Below are positions 54,044 through 62,986 of a stretch of DNA of 64,000 nt, piece after piece (within the stretch, counting starts at the first letter, position 1; each line of letters opens with the position of its first letter). A program made the position numbers and the translations under genes. The stretch is from the NCBI RefSeq assembly GCF_040645195.1, contig NZ_JBEYXW010000002.1:186001-250000 (forward strand), given 5' to 3'. Under the pieces are notes generated by a model that worked only from the letters and a program-made list of their open reading frames with translations, had not been told where the DNA came from and made no database searches. The stretch is from Prauserella_A sp040645195. Lineage in GTDB: Bacteria; Actinomycetota; Actinomycetes; Mycobacteriales; Pseudonocardiaceae.

Positions 54044-54649
54044 TCATCCGTAGGCGCGGATGATGCGGCCGGTGTCGTCGCCTTCGATGCAGTGCAGGTA
54101 GTGGTCGATGAGTGTGTCCATCGGTATCGGACGCATGCCGGGGAAGTGTTCGGCGAAGGCATCGACGGAGTCGCCGACCATCGTGGGGCTGACGACATTG
54201 ATCCGCATGCCCCGAGGCAGCTCGATCGCGGCCGACAGGGCGAAGCTGTGCAGTGCGCCGCTGATGACGCCGCCACCGGTGACGTGCGGCCAGGCCTGGT
54301 CGGCGAAGATTCCGGACGTCAGGGTGAAGGAGGCGCCATCAGTGCAGTGGTGCTGGCCGGTGAGCACCAGATCGATCTGCCCGAAGAACTTGGCTCGCAT
54401 GTTCTCGTGCAGCGCGTCGGCCGTCAGCGTCTCGAAGTCGTCGAGTGCACCGTGCGCTGCAATGTTCACGACACCGTCGACCGCTACGACCTCGCGGTAC
54501 ATCGCCTCGATGGTCGCGTGCGAGGTCAGGTCGACGTGGATGTCGCCCGACGTGCGGCCGGCCACGACCACCTCATGGCCGTTGGATCGCAACGCCGGCA
54601 CCAACCGTCGTCCGATGGTGCCGGCGCCGCCCACGACGATGATCCTCAA
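54044..54649 (-). CDS. short-chain dehydrogenase (short form)
   Basis: This is a 201-aa SDR. The start is TTG 54649, overlapping the TGA of the XRE regulator gene, since no ATG or GTG fits. The cofactor motif is IIVVGGAGTIGRR, with NIAAHGA in place of NNAG. The usual YxxxK is not seen, the conserved region reading GGGVISGALHSF. The active site is therefore altered or degenerate, as in other small atypical SDRs. It is translationally coupled to the regulator. Confidence 0.8.
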   Translation of the reverse strand: MRIIVVGGAGTIGRRLVPALRSNGHEVVVAGRTSGDIHVDLTSHATIEAMYREVVAVDGVVNIAAHGALDDFETLTADALHENMRAKFFGQIDLVLTGQHHCTDGASFTLTSGIFADQAWPHVTGGGVISGALHSFALSAAIELPRGMRINVVSPTMVGDSVDAFAEHFPGMRPIPMDTLIDHYLHCIEGDDTGRIIRAYG

Positions 54650-55512
54650 CGTGCGTTCTCCTTCTGCGAATCGAGGCTCTGTGCGAGCAAGGTGAGTGCA
54701 TCGGCGTCAGACGTGCCGGGACGTGCGTAGAACAGCCCGATCTGCTGGTCGTCGTCGGGCAGGGTGACTGTCTCGTTGGCCAGGGTCAGCCGCCCGACGA
54801 CGGGATGCTCGAGCTCACGCAGGTAGTACGAGCAGGTTCGGACGGGGCGCCGCGCCCACATGCGCGCGAACTCCGGGCTGTCGACCGCGAGCCGGCCGAC
54901 GAGTTGTTCCAGCTCGGGGTCCGCGGGGTGCCGTGCGCACGCCTGATGCAGGGCCGCGACTGTCACCTGCGCCTTGGCGTTCCAGTCGCAGTACAACGCA
55001 CGGTGGTGCGGGTCGAGGAACAGCATGCGGGCGATGTTCGGCCGAACCCGCGCGTCCGGGGCGTCGAAGCCGATGTGGCCAGCCAGCAGAGCGTGGCCGA
55101 GGCGGTTCCAGGCAAGGACGTCTGAGCGATGGTCGATGACGACCGCGGGCGTCCCCGGCATGGCGGCGAGCAGGTCCCACACTGACGGCCTCAGCTTGGT
55201 TCGCCGGGCACGAGGCCGGGTCGGCCGTTTCGGAGCGGCGAGGATCCGCAGGTGTTCGTGCTCGGCCGGATCGAGCCGCAGAGCTGTGGCCAGCGCGTCG
55301 ATGACCGCGGCGGAAGCACTGGCGCTGACGCCCTGTTCGAGCCGCGTGTAGTAGCCGACACTGACCCCGGCGAGCTCGGCCAGTTCCTCCCTGCGCAGTC
55401 CGGGGACGCGCCGGTGGGTCCCACCGGGTTCGATGCCCACGGCAGCCGGCGTCAAGCGCTCACGCCGGCTGCGCAGGAACCCGCCGAGCTCGTGTGCTGC
55501 GTTGGTGATCAC
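54646..55512 (-). CDS. XRE-family regulator with MmyB-like ligand domain
   Basis: The 288-aa protein has an N-terminal XRE HTH (LRREELAELAGVSVGYYTRL) and a C-terminal MmyB-like PAS-type domain (TPAVVIDHRSDVLAWN, ALYCDWNAKAQVTVAAL). MmyB-like domains bind fatty acids in characterised cases. Actinomycetes have many copies next to SDR genes, which they regulate, as in this operon. Confidence 0.9.
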   Translation of the reverse strand: MITNAAHELGGFLRSRRERLTPAAVGIEPGGTHRRVPGLRREELAELAGVSVGYYTRLEQGVSASASAAVIDALATALRLDPAEHEHLRILAAPKRPTRPRARRTKLRPSVWDLLAAMPGTPAVVIDHRSDVLAWNRLGHALLAGHIGFDAPDARVRPNIARMLFLDPHHRALYCDWNAKAQVTVAALHQACARHPADPELEQLVGRLAVDSPEFARMWARRPVRTCSYYLRELEHPVVGRLTLANETVTLPDDDQQIGLFYARPGTSDADALTLLAQSLDSQKENAR

Positions 55513-55670
55513 CTACCCATCGTTGCGCTGATCGCCGCCCTGCGCCTGCCCCAAACAGGGACACCCTCGCGGGACCCCTTCACAAGGTCCCCGTTGTAGT
55601 CGCGGGAAGTCGGCCGGATATGGCTGAGTAGGCTCCTGACCAGTGATCTCAGGAATCAGGTGTGTCCCGA

Positions 55671-56672
55671 TCAGCGTGGGGCCATCATGTGGTGTTCGTT
55701 GCGGGGGAAGTTTCCCGGACCTCCGGGGCTGTAGCGGTGGGTTTCGCGCTGCCATTGGCAGTACCCGCTGATCCAGGCCCGCAGATCGCGGGCGTAGCGG
55801 AACACGGCGCGGTGCTGATCGTCCGGCAGGCCCAGTGCATCACACACGGCCGGCAGCTCGGCCTCCAGCTCGATGAATCGGCGCACGCGGGCGTTGACCA
55901 GAGCACGAGCACGCTCCACTGCGTCCTGCGGGGACAGGCCGCGGCGATGCTCATACACCAGCACCAAGTTGTCGGTTTCGCCGTCGCGGCGTTCCTTGTC
56001 GGCCGAGGCGATGTCATTGGCGAAGCTGACCACCTGGACGGTGATGTGGCGCAGCACGGACAGTTCAGGCGCGTGGAACACGACCGGGTCGAGTTCGTAG
56101 CCGCCGACGCGATCGCACAAATCCAGGATGGGATACATGAAGCCGCTGATGTCCCGCAGTTCCATGAAGCAGTCCTCGGCGGGCACGATGCCACGGGCGC
56201 GCAGGGCAGCCTCGTGTGCCGGGATCACGAAGTACTGCTCCCAGTGGTAGGCGCTGCGCCTGCACCATGTCGGCGACATTCCCGCACACCAGTCCTGCCA
56301 AATCTCGTCCAGGGCGGTGACCAGTTTCGGCGCATCCGCCGACGGCCGATGGCCCCGGACTACCTCGGCGAACTGGTCGGCCACGGCGGCGACCGCGCGG
56401 GGATCCTGGCCGAGTTGGTAGGTGAACTGGTCGTCGTAGAGCAGGAAGAAGCTGGCGAAGCGCATCGCCAGATCCACGTCTGCTCCCCGTGCGTGCGGAT
56501 AGGCGTATGCGGCCAGCCGCTCCACGTCGACACCGGCGTGGGCGGCGTGCTCGGTTCCGCCGGCCAGCAGTCCGTGCTCGGCCAGCCACCGCCGGTTGCG
56601 CTGTCGTGCCTGGTCCAGCTCAGGATTGACGTGGAACGCGAACGGGATGTCGAAGTCGAGATTGGCGCTCAT
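55671..56672 (-). CDS. class I terpene synthase (candidate sesquiterpene cyclase)
   Basis: This 333-aa bacterial terpene cyclase has the Asp-rich motif at Asp80-Asp81 (LLYDDQFT), the NSE triad at Asn219, Ser223 and Glu227 (NDIASADKE), and the terminal Arg-Tyr in THRYSPG. All catalytic metal ligands are present. Length and the N-terminal IPFAFHVNPELD are typical of sesquiterpene synthases, but the product cannot be assigned. It has a strong ribosome site (AAGGGGAG) and stands alone, without a prenyl synthase or P450. It is not closely similar to the 32313 cyclase. Confidence 0.9.
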   Translation of the reverse strand: MSANLDFDIPFAFHVNPELDQARQRNRRWLAEHGLLAGGTEHAAHAGVDVERLAAYAYPHARGADVDLAMRFASFFLLYDDQFTYQLGQDPRAVAAVADQFAEVVRGHRPSADAPKLVTALDEIWQDWCAGMSPTWCRRSAYHWEQYFVIPAHEAALRARGIVPAEDCFMELRDISGFMYPILDLCDRVGGYELDPVVFHAPELSVLRHITVQVVSFANDIASADKERRDGETDNLVLVYEHRRGLSPQDAVERARALVNARVRRFIELEAELPAVCDALGLPDDQHRAVFRYARDLRAWISGYCQWQRETHRYSPGGPGNFPRNEHHMMAPR

Positions 56673-56687
56673 GTCTCCCCTTACCCA

Positions 56688-56719
56688 TAGTCAACGTCCG
56701 CAACAGATTGTAGTCAACG
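56688..56719 (-). promoter_or_regulatory. direct repeat upstream of the second terpene synthase
   Basis: TAGTCAACG occurs at 56688-56696 and again at 56711-56719, 23 bp apart, just before the ribosome site of the cyclase. On the coding strand these are CGTTGACTA copies that supply a TTGACT -35-like hexamer. They may be an operator or the promoter core. Confidence 0.35.
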
Positions 56720-56776
56720 ATCGGGCAAGTGATCAGAGCGCTGCTGGCGGTAGGGGTCAATACAGGTGATCTTGGC

Positions 56777-57181
56777 TTAGCGCCAAACGAGAACATCAAC
56801 TTCTTCGGCGCCATCGAGATCGACATCGACGGCGAGCTGGCCCAGCTCGACCGGCTTGATCATCGGCCGCGATGGCAGGCCGGTCACCCCGCCGCGGAAT
56901 GCGTGGCCCGGCCATCCTCGCCGTTGGTACGCGCCATCGCCGCCACACTTCTCCGGCGCAACTTCCGCGATTTCGACGCCGCGGAGAAACCGGTCACCGC
57001 AGCGAATCTCAAGTGGACCCACCATTCGGTGGAACGCGTCCACCCGGATCCGCACGCCGAGCCCGCTTGCCATCGCGCGGCACGGATTTACTTCCGCTCG
57101 TATGTTTTTCGGGGTTACTCGTCGTCCATTTCTGTCGTCGAATGGTCCGCGGCGGTGAAAACGAAACCCCAGGTTAGCCAT
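56777..57181 (-). other. 580-bp intergenic stretch with one doubtful frame
   Basis: The stretch 56673-57252 lacks a convincing gene. The minus strand holds a 134-codon open frame ending MIKPVELGQLAVDVDLDGAEE, whose last 30 residues look acidic and ordered while the rest does not. No ribosome site precedes its first Met. It may be a gene remnant or chance reading in G/C-rich DNA. Confidence 0.2.
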
Positions 57182-57252
57182 ATCCGCCCGATTTTCCCGA
57201 GTACGACGGCGGCCCCTTCAAGGGCTCTGCCTGCCGGGCTACCGTCGGCCTC

Positions 57253-57984
57253 ATGGACATCGTCCCGCTACGCGCCGAGCTGCAGCTGATCAGGACCACA
57301 ATCGGCCAGGCCTACCTGTGGCAGGACGGCTCCCAGCTGACGCTGGTGGACACGTGCACGCCCGGTTCCGCCGACGAGCTCGCCGCCGCCTTCGCCGAGC
57401 TCGGTTTTCGTCGTGCGGACCTGCGCCGGGTTGTGCTCACGCACTGCCATGCCGACCACGCGGGCTCAGCGGCCGACGTCCGCGGCTGGGGCGATGTCGA
57501 GGTCATGGCACATCGGATGGACGCTCCCGTGGTGCGCGGGGAGCGCGCCCAAGCCGAGCCGGTTTTCACCGAGCATGAGATGCCGCTCTACCAGCAGGTC
57601 GCGGCCGGCCTCCCGGACGCTCCCCCGTGCCCGGTCGACACCGAACTGTCCGACGGTGGCCCCATCGACTTCGGTGGCGGCGCCCAGGTGATCCACACAC
57701 CGGGGCACACCGACGGCAGCATCGCCATCCGGCTGCCCGCTCACGGCGTGCTGTTCACCGGTGACCTGATCGCGAACTCACCGAACGGCCTGCTGCTGGG
57801 GCCCTTCAACACCGACCGCGCGCTGGCCAGGGAGTCATTCGCCCGCCTCACCCAGGTGCCGGCCGACGTGGTCTGTTTCGGACACGGTGACCCGCTCACC
57901 GGCTCCGCTGGCGCCTCGGCATGGCGTTCCCTGGGGCAACGCTGCCGAGCCGGCGCGGACGCGGTACCCGACCCCCTCGGCTGA
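57253..57984 (+). CDS. metallo-beta-lactamase-fold hydrolase
   Basis: This 243-aa MBL-fold protein has the zinc motif LTHCHADHAGS near residue 62, the bridging HTPGHTDGS near 152, the Asp in LFTGDLIAN and the final His in CFGHGDPL. These four sites are complete, so it should bind two metals. Relatives hydrolyse thioesters, lactones or RNA. The last 50 codons overlap the convergent DedA gene by 150 bases. Confidence 0.9.
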   Translation: MDIVPLRAELQLIRTTIGQAYLWQDGSQLTLVDTCTPGSADELAAAFAELGFRRADLRRVVLTHCHADHAGSAADVRGWGDVEVMAHRMDAPVVRGERAQAEPVFTEHEMPLYQQVAAGLPDAPPCPVDTELSDGGPIDFGGGAQVIHTPGHTDGSIAIRLPAHGVLFTGDLIANSPNGLLLGPFNTDRALARESFARLTQVPADVVCFGHGDPLTGSAGASAWRSLGQRCRAGADAVPDPLG

Positions 57985-58557
57985 CCGGGTGCGCCTGCGC
58001 CACAACCACGCACCCGCACCGGCCAGCACGAGCAACGCCAGTGTGCCGGCGCCGAACCACTGCGTCAGCGAGCCGTAGGCCGAGGCGGCCAGGTAACCGA
58101 GCATGGTCAGCCCCGCACCCCAGACCGCCGCCATCGGCACACTCACACTCGCGAACCGCCGGTACCGGATGCCCGCGTAACCGGCCAGCCGGGGAGTCAG
58201 CGTCCGCACCCCGACCAGCCACTGGGCCGCGCCGACCGCGGTCGGGCCGAGCCGGTGCAGCAGCCGTACCGCGTGCTCCCGTGGGCGACGGAGCCGGCCG
58301 GGGGCCGGGAGCGCGCCCTGCCGTCCCCGCAGGTACGCCAGCTGGGTCCCGGTGACCGCGGCGGCGGCCGCCGTCACCGCGGCGAGCAGCGGATCGGCCA
58401 CGTCGCCCCGCGCGAGCACACCGAGTGCGATCACCGCACTCGCACCGGGCAACACCACCCCGATCAGCAGCGCGGCCTCCGCCGCGATCAGTAGCCAGGC
58501 GCTGAGCAGCAGCAATGGTTGCGGCAGCCCACGCAGCCAGACCAGGACGTCAAACAT
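57835..58557 (-). CDS. DedA/VTT-family membrane protein with extended tail
   Basis: This 240-aa SNARE-associated (VTT) protein has a re-entrant loop segment AAEAALLIGVVLPGASAV, the family Arg and Gly in AQWLVGVRTLTPRLAGYAG, and terminal helices around residues 155-190. DedA proteins act in undecaprenyl-phosphate or phospholipid scrambling. Family members end soon after the last helix and a basic stretch (LWRRRTR). Here about 50 further residues run antisense to the MBL gene, suggesting the original stop was lost. Its start overlaps the methyltransferase gene by 8 bases. Confidence 0.83.
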   Translation of the reverse strand: MFDVLVWLRGLPQPLLLLSAWLLIAAEAALLIGVVLPGASAVIALGVLARGDVADPLLAAVTAAAAAVTGTQLAYLRGRQGALPAPGRLRRPREHAVRLLHRLGPTAVGAAQWLVGVRTLTPRLAGYAGIRYRRFASVSVPMAAVWGAGLTMLGYLAASAYGSLTQWFGAGTLALLVLAGAGAWLWRRRTRSAEGVGYRVRAGSAALPQGTPCRGASGAGERVTVSETDHVGRHLGEAGE

Positions 58558-59167
58558 CGGCAGTGCCGCCGAGCGGGCGGCGGCACACGTAGACCAGAGC
58601 GGGCGGCAGGTTGCGCCATACCGTGCGGGTGACGATCACCTCGTCGAAGCAGGCGTGCAGCAGTTCGCGGAACCGGCGCGCCCCGGCCAGCCGGGTGGCG
58701 TGCCGGTAGGCGAAGGTGCTGAATCCCCCACCGGGCGCGAGCGCTGCACACACCTGGCTGAGCACCCGCCGCTGAGCCTCCACGTCGAACAACGACCAGG
58801 GCAGTCCGCTGACCACGGCATCGACCTGGCTGACGCCGGCGTCGGCCAGCATCGGCTGCAGCTGCCCGGCATCCCCGCACAGCACCGACATCCGCGGATA
58901 GGTGCGCCGCAGATGCTCGGCCAGATCCGGGTTGATCTCGACGGCGAAATGCTTGCCCTCGACAGGCAGCCGCTGGGCGATGACCTCGCTGACGGCGCCG
59001 CTGCCCGGACCGAGCTCGACCACGGTGGGCCTGCCGGACCGCGGAACGACCGTGGTCAGCTGCCTTCCGAGATCGCGGGAGCTGGGCAGCACCGCGCCAA
59101 CGAGCTTGGGCTGCCGCACGGCTGCCTCGAGGAACAGGGACAGCCCGCGCCGGGAGCTCATGGTCAT
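58550..59167 (-). CDS. PmtA-like phospholipid N-methyltransferase
   Basis: The 205-aa SAM-dependent methyltransferase has the N-terminal pattern of the PmtA group (LFLEAAVRQPKLVGAVLPSS). The SAM motif is VVELGPGSGAVSEV near residue 49, and AVVSGLPWSLF is the catalytic loop. In rhizobia PmtA methylates phosphatidylethanolamine; in actinomycetes the group often has unknown lipid or small targets. It is translationally coupled to the DedA gene, consistent with a membrane-lipid role. Confidence 0.83.
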   Translation of the reverse strand: MTMSSRRGLSLFLEAAVRQPKLVGAVLPSSRDLGRQLTTVVPRSGRPTVVELGPGSGAVSEVIAQRLPVEGKHFAVEINPDLAEHLRRTYPRMSVLCGDAGQLQPMLADAGVSQVDAVVSGLPWSLFDVEAQRRVLSQVCAALAPGGGFSTFAYRHATRLAGARRFRELLHACFDEVIVTRTVWRNLPPALVYVCRRPLGGTADV

Positions 59168-59297
59168 ATGCCCGACAATGGCAGCACGCGTCCGGTTTTC
59201 CCTCGGCTGGGGGGCCAGACCTGATGTCCGGGAGTACGAGATCCGGCTCCTTCCCCGGGAGGAGGTATGCCGTGCCCCGGCTGCCTACTGTCGTGTT

Positions 59298-60458
59298 GTG
59301 CTTTCCCGCTTCTTACAGCGGTTTCCCCTGCTGGTCTGGGCACCGATCCGCTTCGTCCCGCTGGTGAGCACCGTCGCCTACCTGTCGGTGCTCAGCAGCC
59401 CGCTGCAGGCCGGGAAGTGGGACTGGACACTGGGGACGGCATCAGCGGTGGCGACCATCGCGGGTGGGCGGCTGCCGATGGTGGTCACGGTGACGCAGTC
59501 GGCGCTGGTCATACTCGGCGCGTGGGTCGTGCCGGCGCCGGTGGCCTGGCCACTGCTGTTCGCGCTGGCGGTCATCGCGGTCGGCGAGTTGATGATGCGC
59601 AGGCACGGCCTCCCGTGCTGGCTTGGCGGCACCGCGTACTTCGCCGCCATGGTGGTGGTGAACCTGCCGGACCTGGATTCGGCCCTGATGGTGCCATCGA
59701 TCGCGCTGGCGACCCTGCCGCCCATGCTGCTCGGCCTCTACATCCGTTCCGTGCTGCGCGTGGCGATGGAAGCGCGCCACCAGCGGGAGACCGCGGTGCT
59801 CGAGGCCCGCGCGGCCGAGCGGACCGCGATCGCCAGAGAACTGCACGACCTGGTGGCGCATTACATGGCCTCGGTCGCCATGCGTGTCGGCGCGGCGCGG
59901 GTCGCCCTCGGTACCGCCGAGCCGGAGGTCGGCAAGGCACTCGCCGACGTGCACGACACCGCTCGGACGGCGTTGACCGACCTGCGGCGGCTGGTGTCGA
60001 CACTGCGTGACCCGGCCAGCATCGCAGGCGAGGCAGGTGCCGCACTGGCCGAGCCGGACGGCCTCGCCGGTGCGCTCGTGGCCACCGTCGAACGGGCACG
60101 CAGCGCGGGCCTGATACTGGATGCCGAAATCGATCCCGCGGTCACCGCACTGGATGCCATGCGGCGGCTCGCGGTCCTGCGAGTGGTACAAGAGGGCCTG
60201 ACCAACGTGATCAAACATGCCGGGGCGCGGACGAAGGCGAGCCTTCGTGTCCGTGCGCTGACCGACGAGGTGCGCGTGGAGGTACGCGACGACGGTGGCG
60301 GTAGCGCCGCGAGCGATCCCCGGGACGGTGGTTTCGGGCTGGTCGGCATCCGGGAACGCGTCGAGCTTCTCGGCGGCAGCATGCATGCCGGGGCGCTGGC
60401 GCAGGGCTGGGAGCTGTCCGTCGCCGTGCCCACCGGCGCTGTGGAGGCGCTGCGATGA
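59298..60458 (+). CDS. NarL-type sensor histidine kinase
   Basis: This is a 386-aa kinase from GTG 59298; the open frame reaches far upstream but through the antisense of the methyltransferase gene. Five or so membrane helices fill residues 5-150. A short coiled linker follows, then the HisKA_3 domain with phospho-acceptor His183 in ARELHDLVAHYM and the HATPase region (LTNVIKHAGARTKAS, DDGGGSA, FGLVGIRERV). The stimulus is unknown. It overlaps the response regulator gene by 4 bases. Confidence 0.92.
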   Translation: MLSRFLQRFPLLVWAPIRFVPLVSTVAYLSVLSSPLQAGKWDWTLGTASAVATIAGGRLPMVVTVTQSALVILGAWVVPAPVAWPLLFALAVIAVGELMMRRHGLPCWLGGTAYFAAMVVVNLPDLDSALMVPSIALATLPPMLLGLYIRSVLRVAMEARHQRETAVLEARAAERTAIARELHDLVAHYMASVAMRVGAARVALGTAEPEVGKALADVHDTARTALTDLRRLVSTLRDPASIAGEAGAALAEPDGLAGALVATVERARSAGLILDAEIDPAVTALDAMRRLAVLRVVQEGLTNVIKHAGARTKASLRVRALTDEVRVEVRDDGGGSAASDPRDGGFGLVGIRERVELLGGSMHAGALAQGWELSVAVPTGAVEALR

Positions 60459-61105
60459 TCCGGGTACTGCTGGTGGACGACCAGCAGCTCGTGCGCGCGG
60501 GCCTGCGCATGCTCTGCGGTACGACCGAGGACCTCGAGGTGGTCGGCGAGGCCGACAACGGCCACCACGCCACGCAGCTGGCCGAGCAGCTCACACCCGA
60601 TGTGGTGGTCATGGACCTGCGGATGCCCGGTGTCGACGGGATCACGGCCACCAGCCGCATCCTGGCCGCCCGCCCCGCCACCCGCATTCTGGTGCTGACC
60701 ACGTTCGACGACGACGACCACCTCTACCCTGCCCTGGCTGCCGGTGCGCACGGGTTCCTCGCCAAGGACGCGGCCCCCGAGGAGGTGCTCGGGGCGATCC
60801 GGCGTATCGCCGCGGGCGACTCGCCGTTCAGCCAGGCCGTGCTGCGCAGGCTCATCCGGACCGCCGTCACCGCGCGGGAACAGGGCGCGGACCGGCAGCC
60901 GGACCTGGCGCAGCTGACCGAAAGGGAGCGGGACGTGCTCGCCCTCATCGGCGACGGGCTGTCCAATGGCGAGATCGCGCAGCGGCTGCACATCGGCATC
61001 ACCACGGTGAAGACGCATGTGGCGAGCCTGATGACCAAGACCGGCATCCCGAACCGGGTCCGGCTCGCCGTGCTGGCCGTCCGGACCGATCTCAGCCAGG
61101 GCTGA
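60455..61105 (+). CDS. NarL/LuxR-family response regulator
   Basis: The 216-aa regulator has a receiver domain (residues 1-120) with phosphorylation site Asp54 in VVMDLRMPG, the acidic pair in LLVDDQQ and Lys in FLAKDA. A LuxR-type HTH is at about 150-212 (LTERERDVLALIGDGLSNGEI, TTVKTHVASLMTKTG). It is the partner of the upstream kinase. Its last 14 bases overlap the convergent sigma factor gene. Confidence 0.94.
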   Translation: MIRVLLVDDQQLVRAGLRMLCGTTEDLEVVGEADNGHHATQLAEQLTPDVVVMDLRMPGVDGITATSRILAARPATRILVLTTFDDDDHLYPALAAGAHGFLAKDAAPEEVLGAIRRIAAGDSPFSQAVLRRLIRTAVTAREQGADRQPDLAQLTERERDVLALIGDGLSNGEIAQRLHIGITTVKTHVASLMTKTGIPNRVRLAVLAVRTDLSQG

Positions 61106-62360
61106 ACCCCACTGCCGCCGCGGCCTGCTCGGCGCGCTCACGCAGCAGGCTGCGCTCCCGTTCGTTCCTGGTGAGCGACGCGGCGCGCTCGAACTCCCTG
61201 CGTGCCTCCGCGTGGCGGCCCAGTTTGACGAGGAAGTCGCCGCGCACGCTCGGCAGCAGGTGGTAGTGCTCGAGTGCCGGCTCCTCGGTCAGCTCGTCCA
61301 CCACTGCCAGCCCGGCCGCGGGTCCTTCAGCCATGGCGAGCGCGACCGCCCTGTTCAGCTCCACCACCGGCGATGAGGTCACCGCCGCGAGCTCACCGTA
61401 GAGCGCCGTGATCCGGTCCCAGTCGGTCGCCGCCGCCGTGCGGGCCCTGGCGTGGCAGGCCGCGATCGCCGCCTGCAGCGTGTAGGGGCCACGGCTGTCG
61501 GTGAGCGACTCAGCCTGCTCCAGCGCCGCGAGCCCGCGCCGGATGAGTAGCTGGTCCCATCTGCCGCGGTCCTGATCCAACAGCAGGATGGGCTCCCCGG
61601 AGCGGGAGGTTCTCGCGTTGGTACGGGACTGCTGGATCTCCATCAACCCCACGAGGCCGTGGACCTCCGGCTCCCGCGGGGCGAGCCGGGCCAGCACCCG
61701 GCCGAGCCGCAACGCCTCGGCGCACAACTCCGGCCGCATCCAGTCATCACCGGCTGTTGCCGAGTAGCCCTCGTTGAAGATGAGGTACACGACTTCCAGC
61801 ACCGAGGAGAGCCGGCCGGCCAGCTCCTCCCCCTGTGGCACCTCGAACGGCACCTTCTTCTTCGCCAGAGTCCGCTTGGCGCGCACGATGCGCTGCGCGA
61901 CCGTCGGCTCCGGCGCCAGGAACGCCCTGGCGATCTCGTCGGTGGTCAGCCCACCCAGCAGCCGGAGCGTGAGCGCGACGCGCGCGTCGGTTGACAGCAC
62001 GGGATGGCATGCGGTGAACACCAGTCGCAGCAGGTCGTCGCCGATGTCATCCGGTTCCGGCTCAGGAACCTCCCGGGTGTCCAGATCCCGGCCGAGCTCC
62101 TCGACCTTGCGCTCGAACCGTTCCTGGCGGCGGAACTGGTCGATCGCCCGCCGCTTGGCGACGGCCATGAGCCAGGCGCCCGGGTTACCCGGTACGCCTG
62201 ACTCCGGCCATTGCTCCAGCGCGGCCACCAGCGCGTCCTGTGCGAGCTCCTCGGCGGCGCCGACGTCGTGCGTCATCCGCACGAGCCCGGCGATGAGCCG
62301 TGGCGACTCGATCCGCCACACCGCATCGATCGCGCGATGGGCCTCCCCTGCAACCGTCAC
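61092..62360 (-). CDS. ECF42-type RNA polymerase sigma factor
   Basis: This is a 422-aa protein from GTG 62360. Region 2 is near residues 15-80 (RLIAGLVRMTHDVGAAEELAQ, GAWLMAVAKRRAIDQFR) and region 4 near 130-180 (VALTLRLLGGLTTDEIARAF). A long C-terminal extension with TPR-like helices is specific to ECF42. These sigma factors have no anti-sigma gene; their partner is a DGPF/YCII protein, encoded directly upstream here. The tail is thought to control activity. Confidence 0.92.
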   Translation of the reverse strand: MTVAGEAHRAIDAVWRIESPRLIAGLVRMTHDVGAAEELAQDALVAALEQWPESGVPGNPGAWLMAVAKRRAIDQFRRQERFERKVEELGRDLDTREVPEPEPDDIGDDLLRLVFTACHPVLSTDARVALTLRLLGGLTTDEIARAFLAPEPTVAQRIVRAKRTLAKKKVPFEVPQGEELAGRLSSVLEVVYLIFNEGYSATAGDDWMRPELCAEALRLGRVLARLAPREPEVHGLVGLMEIQQSRTNARTSRSGEPILLLDQDRGRWDQLLIRRGLAALEQAESLTDSRGPYTLQAAIAACHARARTAAATDWDRITALYGELAAVTSSPVVELNRAVALAMAEGPAAGLAVVDELTEEPALEHYHLLPSVRGDFLVKLGRHAEARREFERAASLTRNERERSLLRERAEQAAAAVGFSPG

Positions 62361-62419
62361 AGCCGCAAATGTAGCTACCGGCACAGCAAGCAGCTGTGCG
62401 GCCGCGCGGCAAAGCGGTA

Positions 62420-62845
62420 CTACTTGTTCTGCTGGCGCTCGACCCGCTGCCGCAGCTCCTCCTCCGCCTCCTGCAGCTCGGGCGTGAAGCTGTCGCCGAA
62501 GTCCTCGGCCTCGGCAACCTTGCGGACCTCGATCTCGCCGTCGACGAAGGGCACCCGCTTGGCCCACTCGATCGCCTCGTCCTTGGACTTGACGTCGATG
62601 ATCCAGTAACCGGCGACGAGCTCCTTGGTCTCGGTGAACGGGCCGTCGACGACGGTGGTCTGCCCCTTGCCGGTGAACTGCACGCGCACACCTGTCGAGC
62701 TCCCCAGCAGGCCGTTGCCATCGAGCAGCACGCCGGCGTTCACCAGCTCCTCGTTGTACTTGCCCATCTCGGCGAGCTGCGCCTCGGTGGGCATCTTGCC
62801 CGACTCGGAGTCGTCGGTAGCCTTGACGATCATCATGAACCGCAT
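62420..62845 (-). CDS. DGPF/YCII-domain protein, ECF42 partner
   Basis: This is a 141-aa protein from ATG 62845; the longer frame upstream is chance. It contains the diagnostic motif VDGPFTETKELVAGYW and the YCII core MRFMMIVKATDDSESG. DGPF genes neighbour ECF42 sigma genes across actinobacteria and are their known regulon members. The sigma gene starts 59 bases downstream, and an ECF42-like promoter lies about 55 bases upstream of this gene. Confidence 0.92.
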   Translation of the reverse strand: MRFMMIVKATDDSESGKMPTEAQLAEMGKYNEELVNAGVLLDGNGLLGSSTGVRVQFTGKGQTTVVDGPFTETKELVAGYWIIDVKSKDEAIEWAKRVPFVDGEIEVRKVAEAEDFGDSFTPELQEAEEELRQRVERQQNK

Positions 62846-62901
62846 CTGAAGGATCTCCCTCGTTCGCGCCGGACGCCTTGCTCGCCGGCTTTCACACACG
62901 C

Positions 62902-62928
62902 GTCGAACACCACCCCCGGCGATCGACA
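62902..62928 (-). promoter_or_regulatory. ECF42-like promoter of the DGPF gene
   Basis: On the minus strand TGTCGA (62928-62923) is followed after 17 bases by CGAC (62905-62902). This matches the TGTCGA/CGA(T or C) consensus I recall for ECF42 target promoters in Streptomyces. It lies about 55 bases before the DGPF start, which gives a normal leader and supports autoregulation of the sigma factor's own operon. Confidence 0.7.
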
Positions 62929-62986
62929 CCTCGCCGACATCTTTTCCAACTTTTTTCGCAAGCGACAGGGCACAATCGCACCCACC

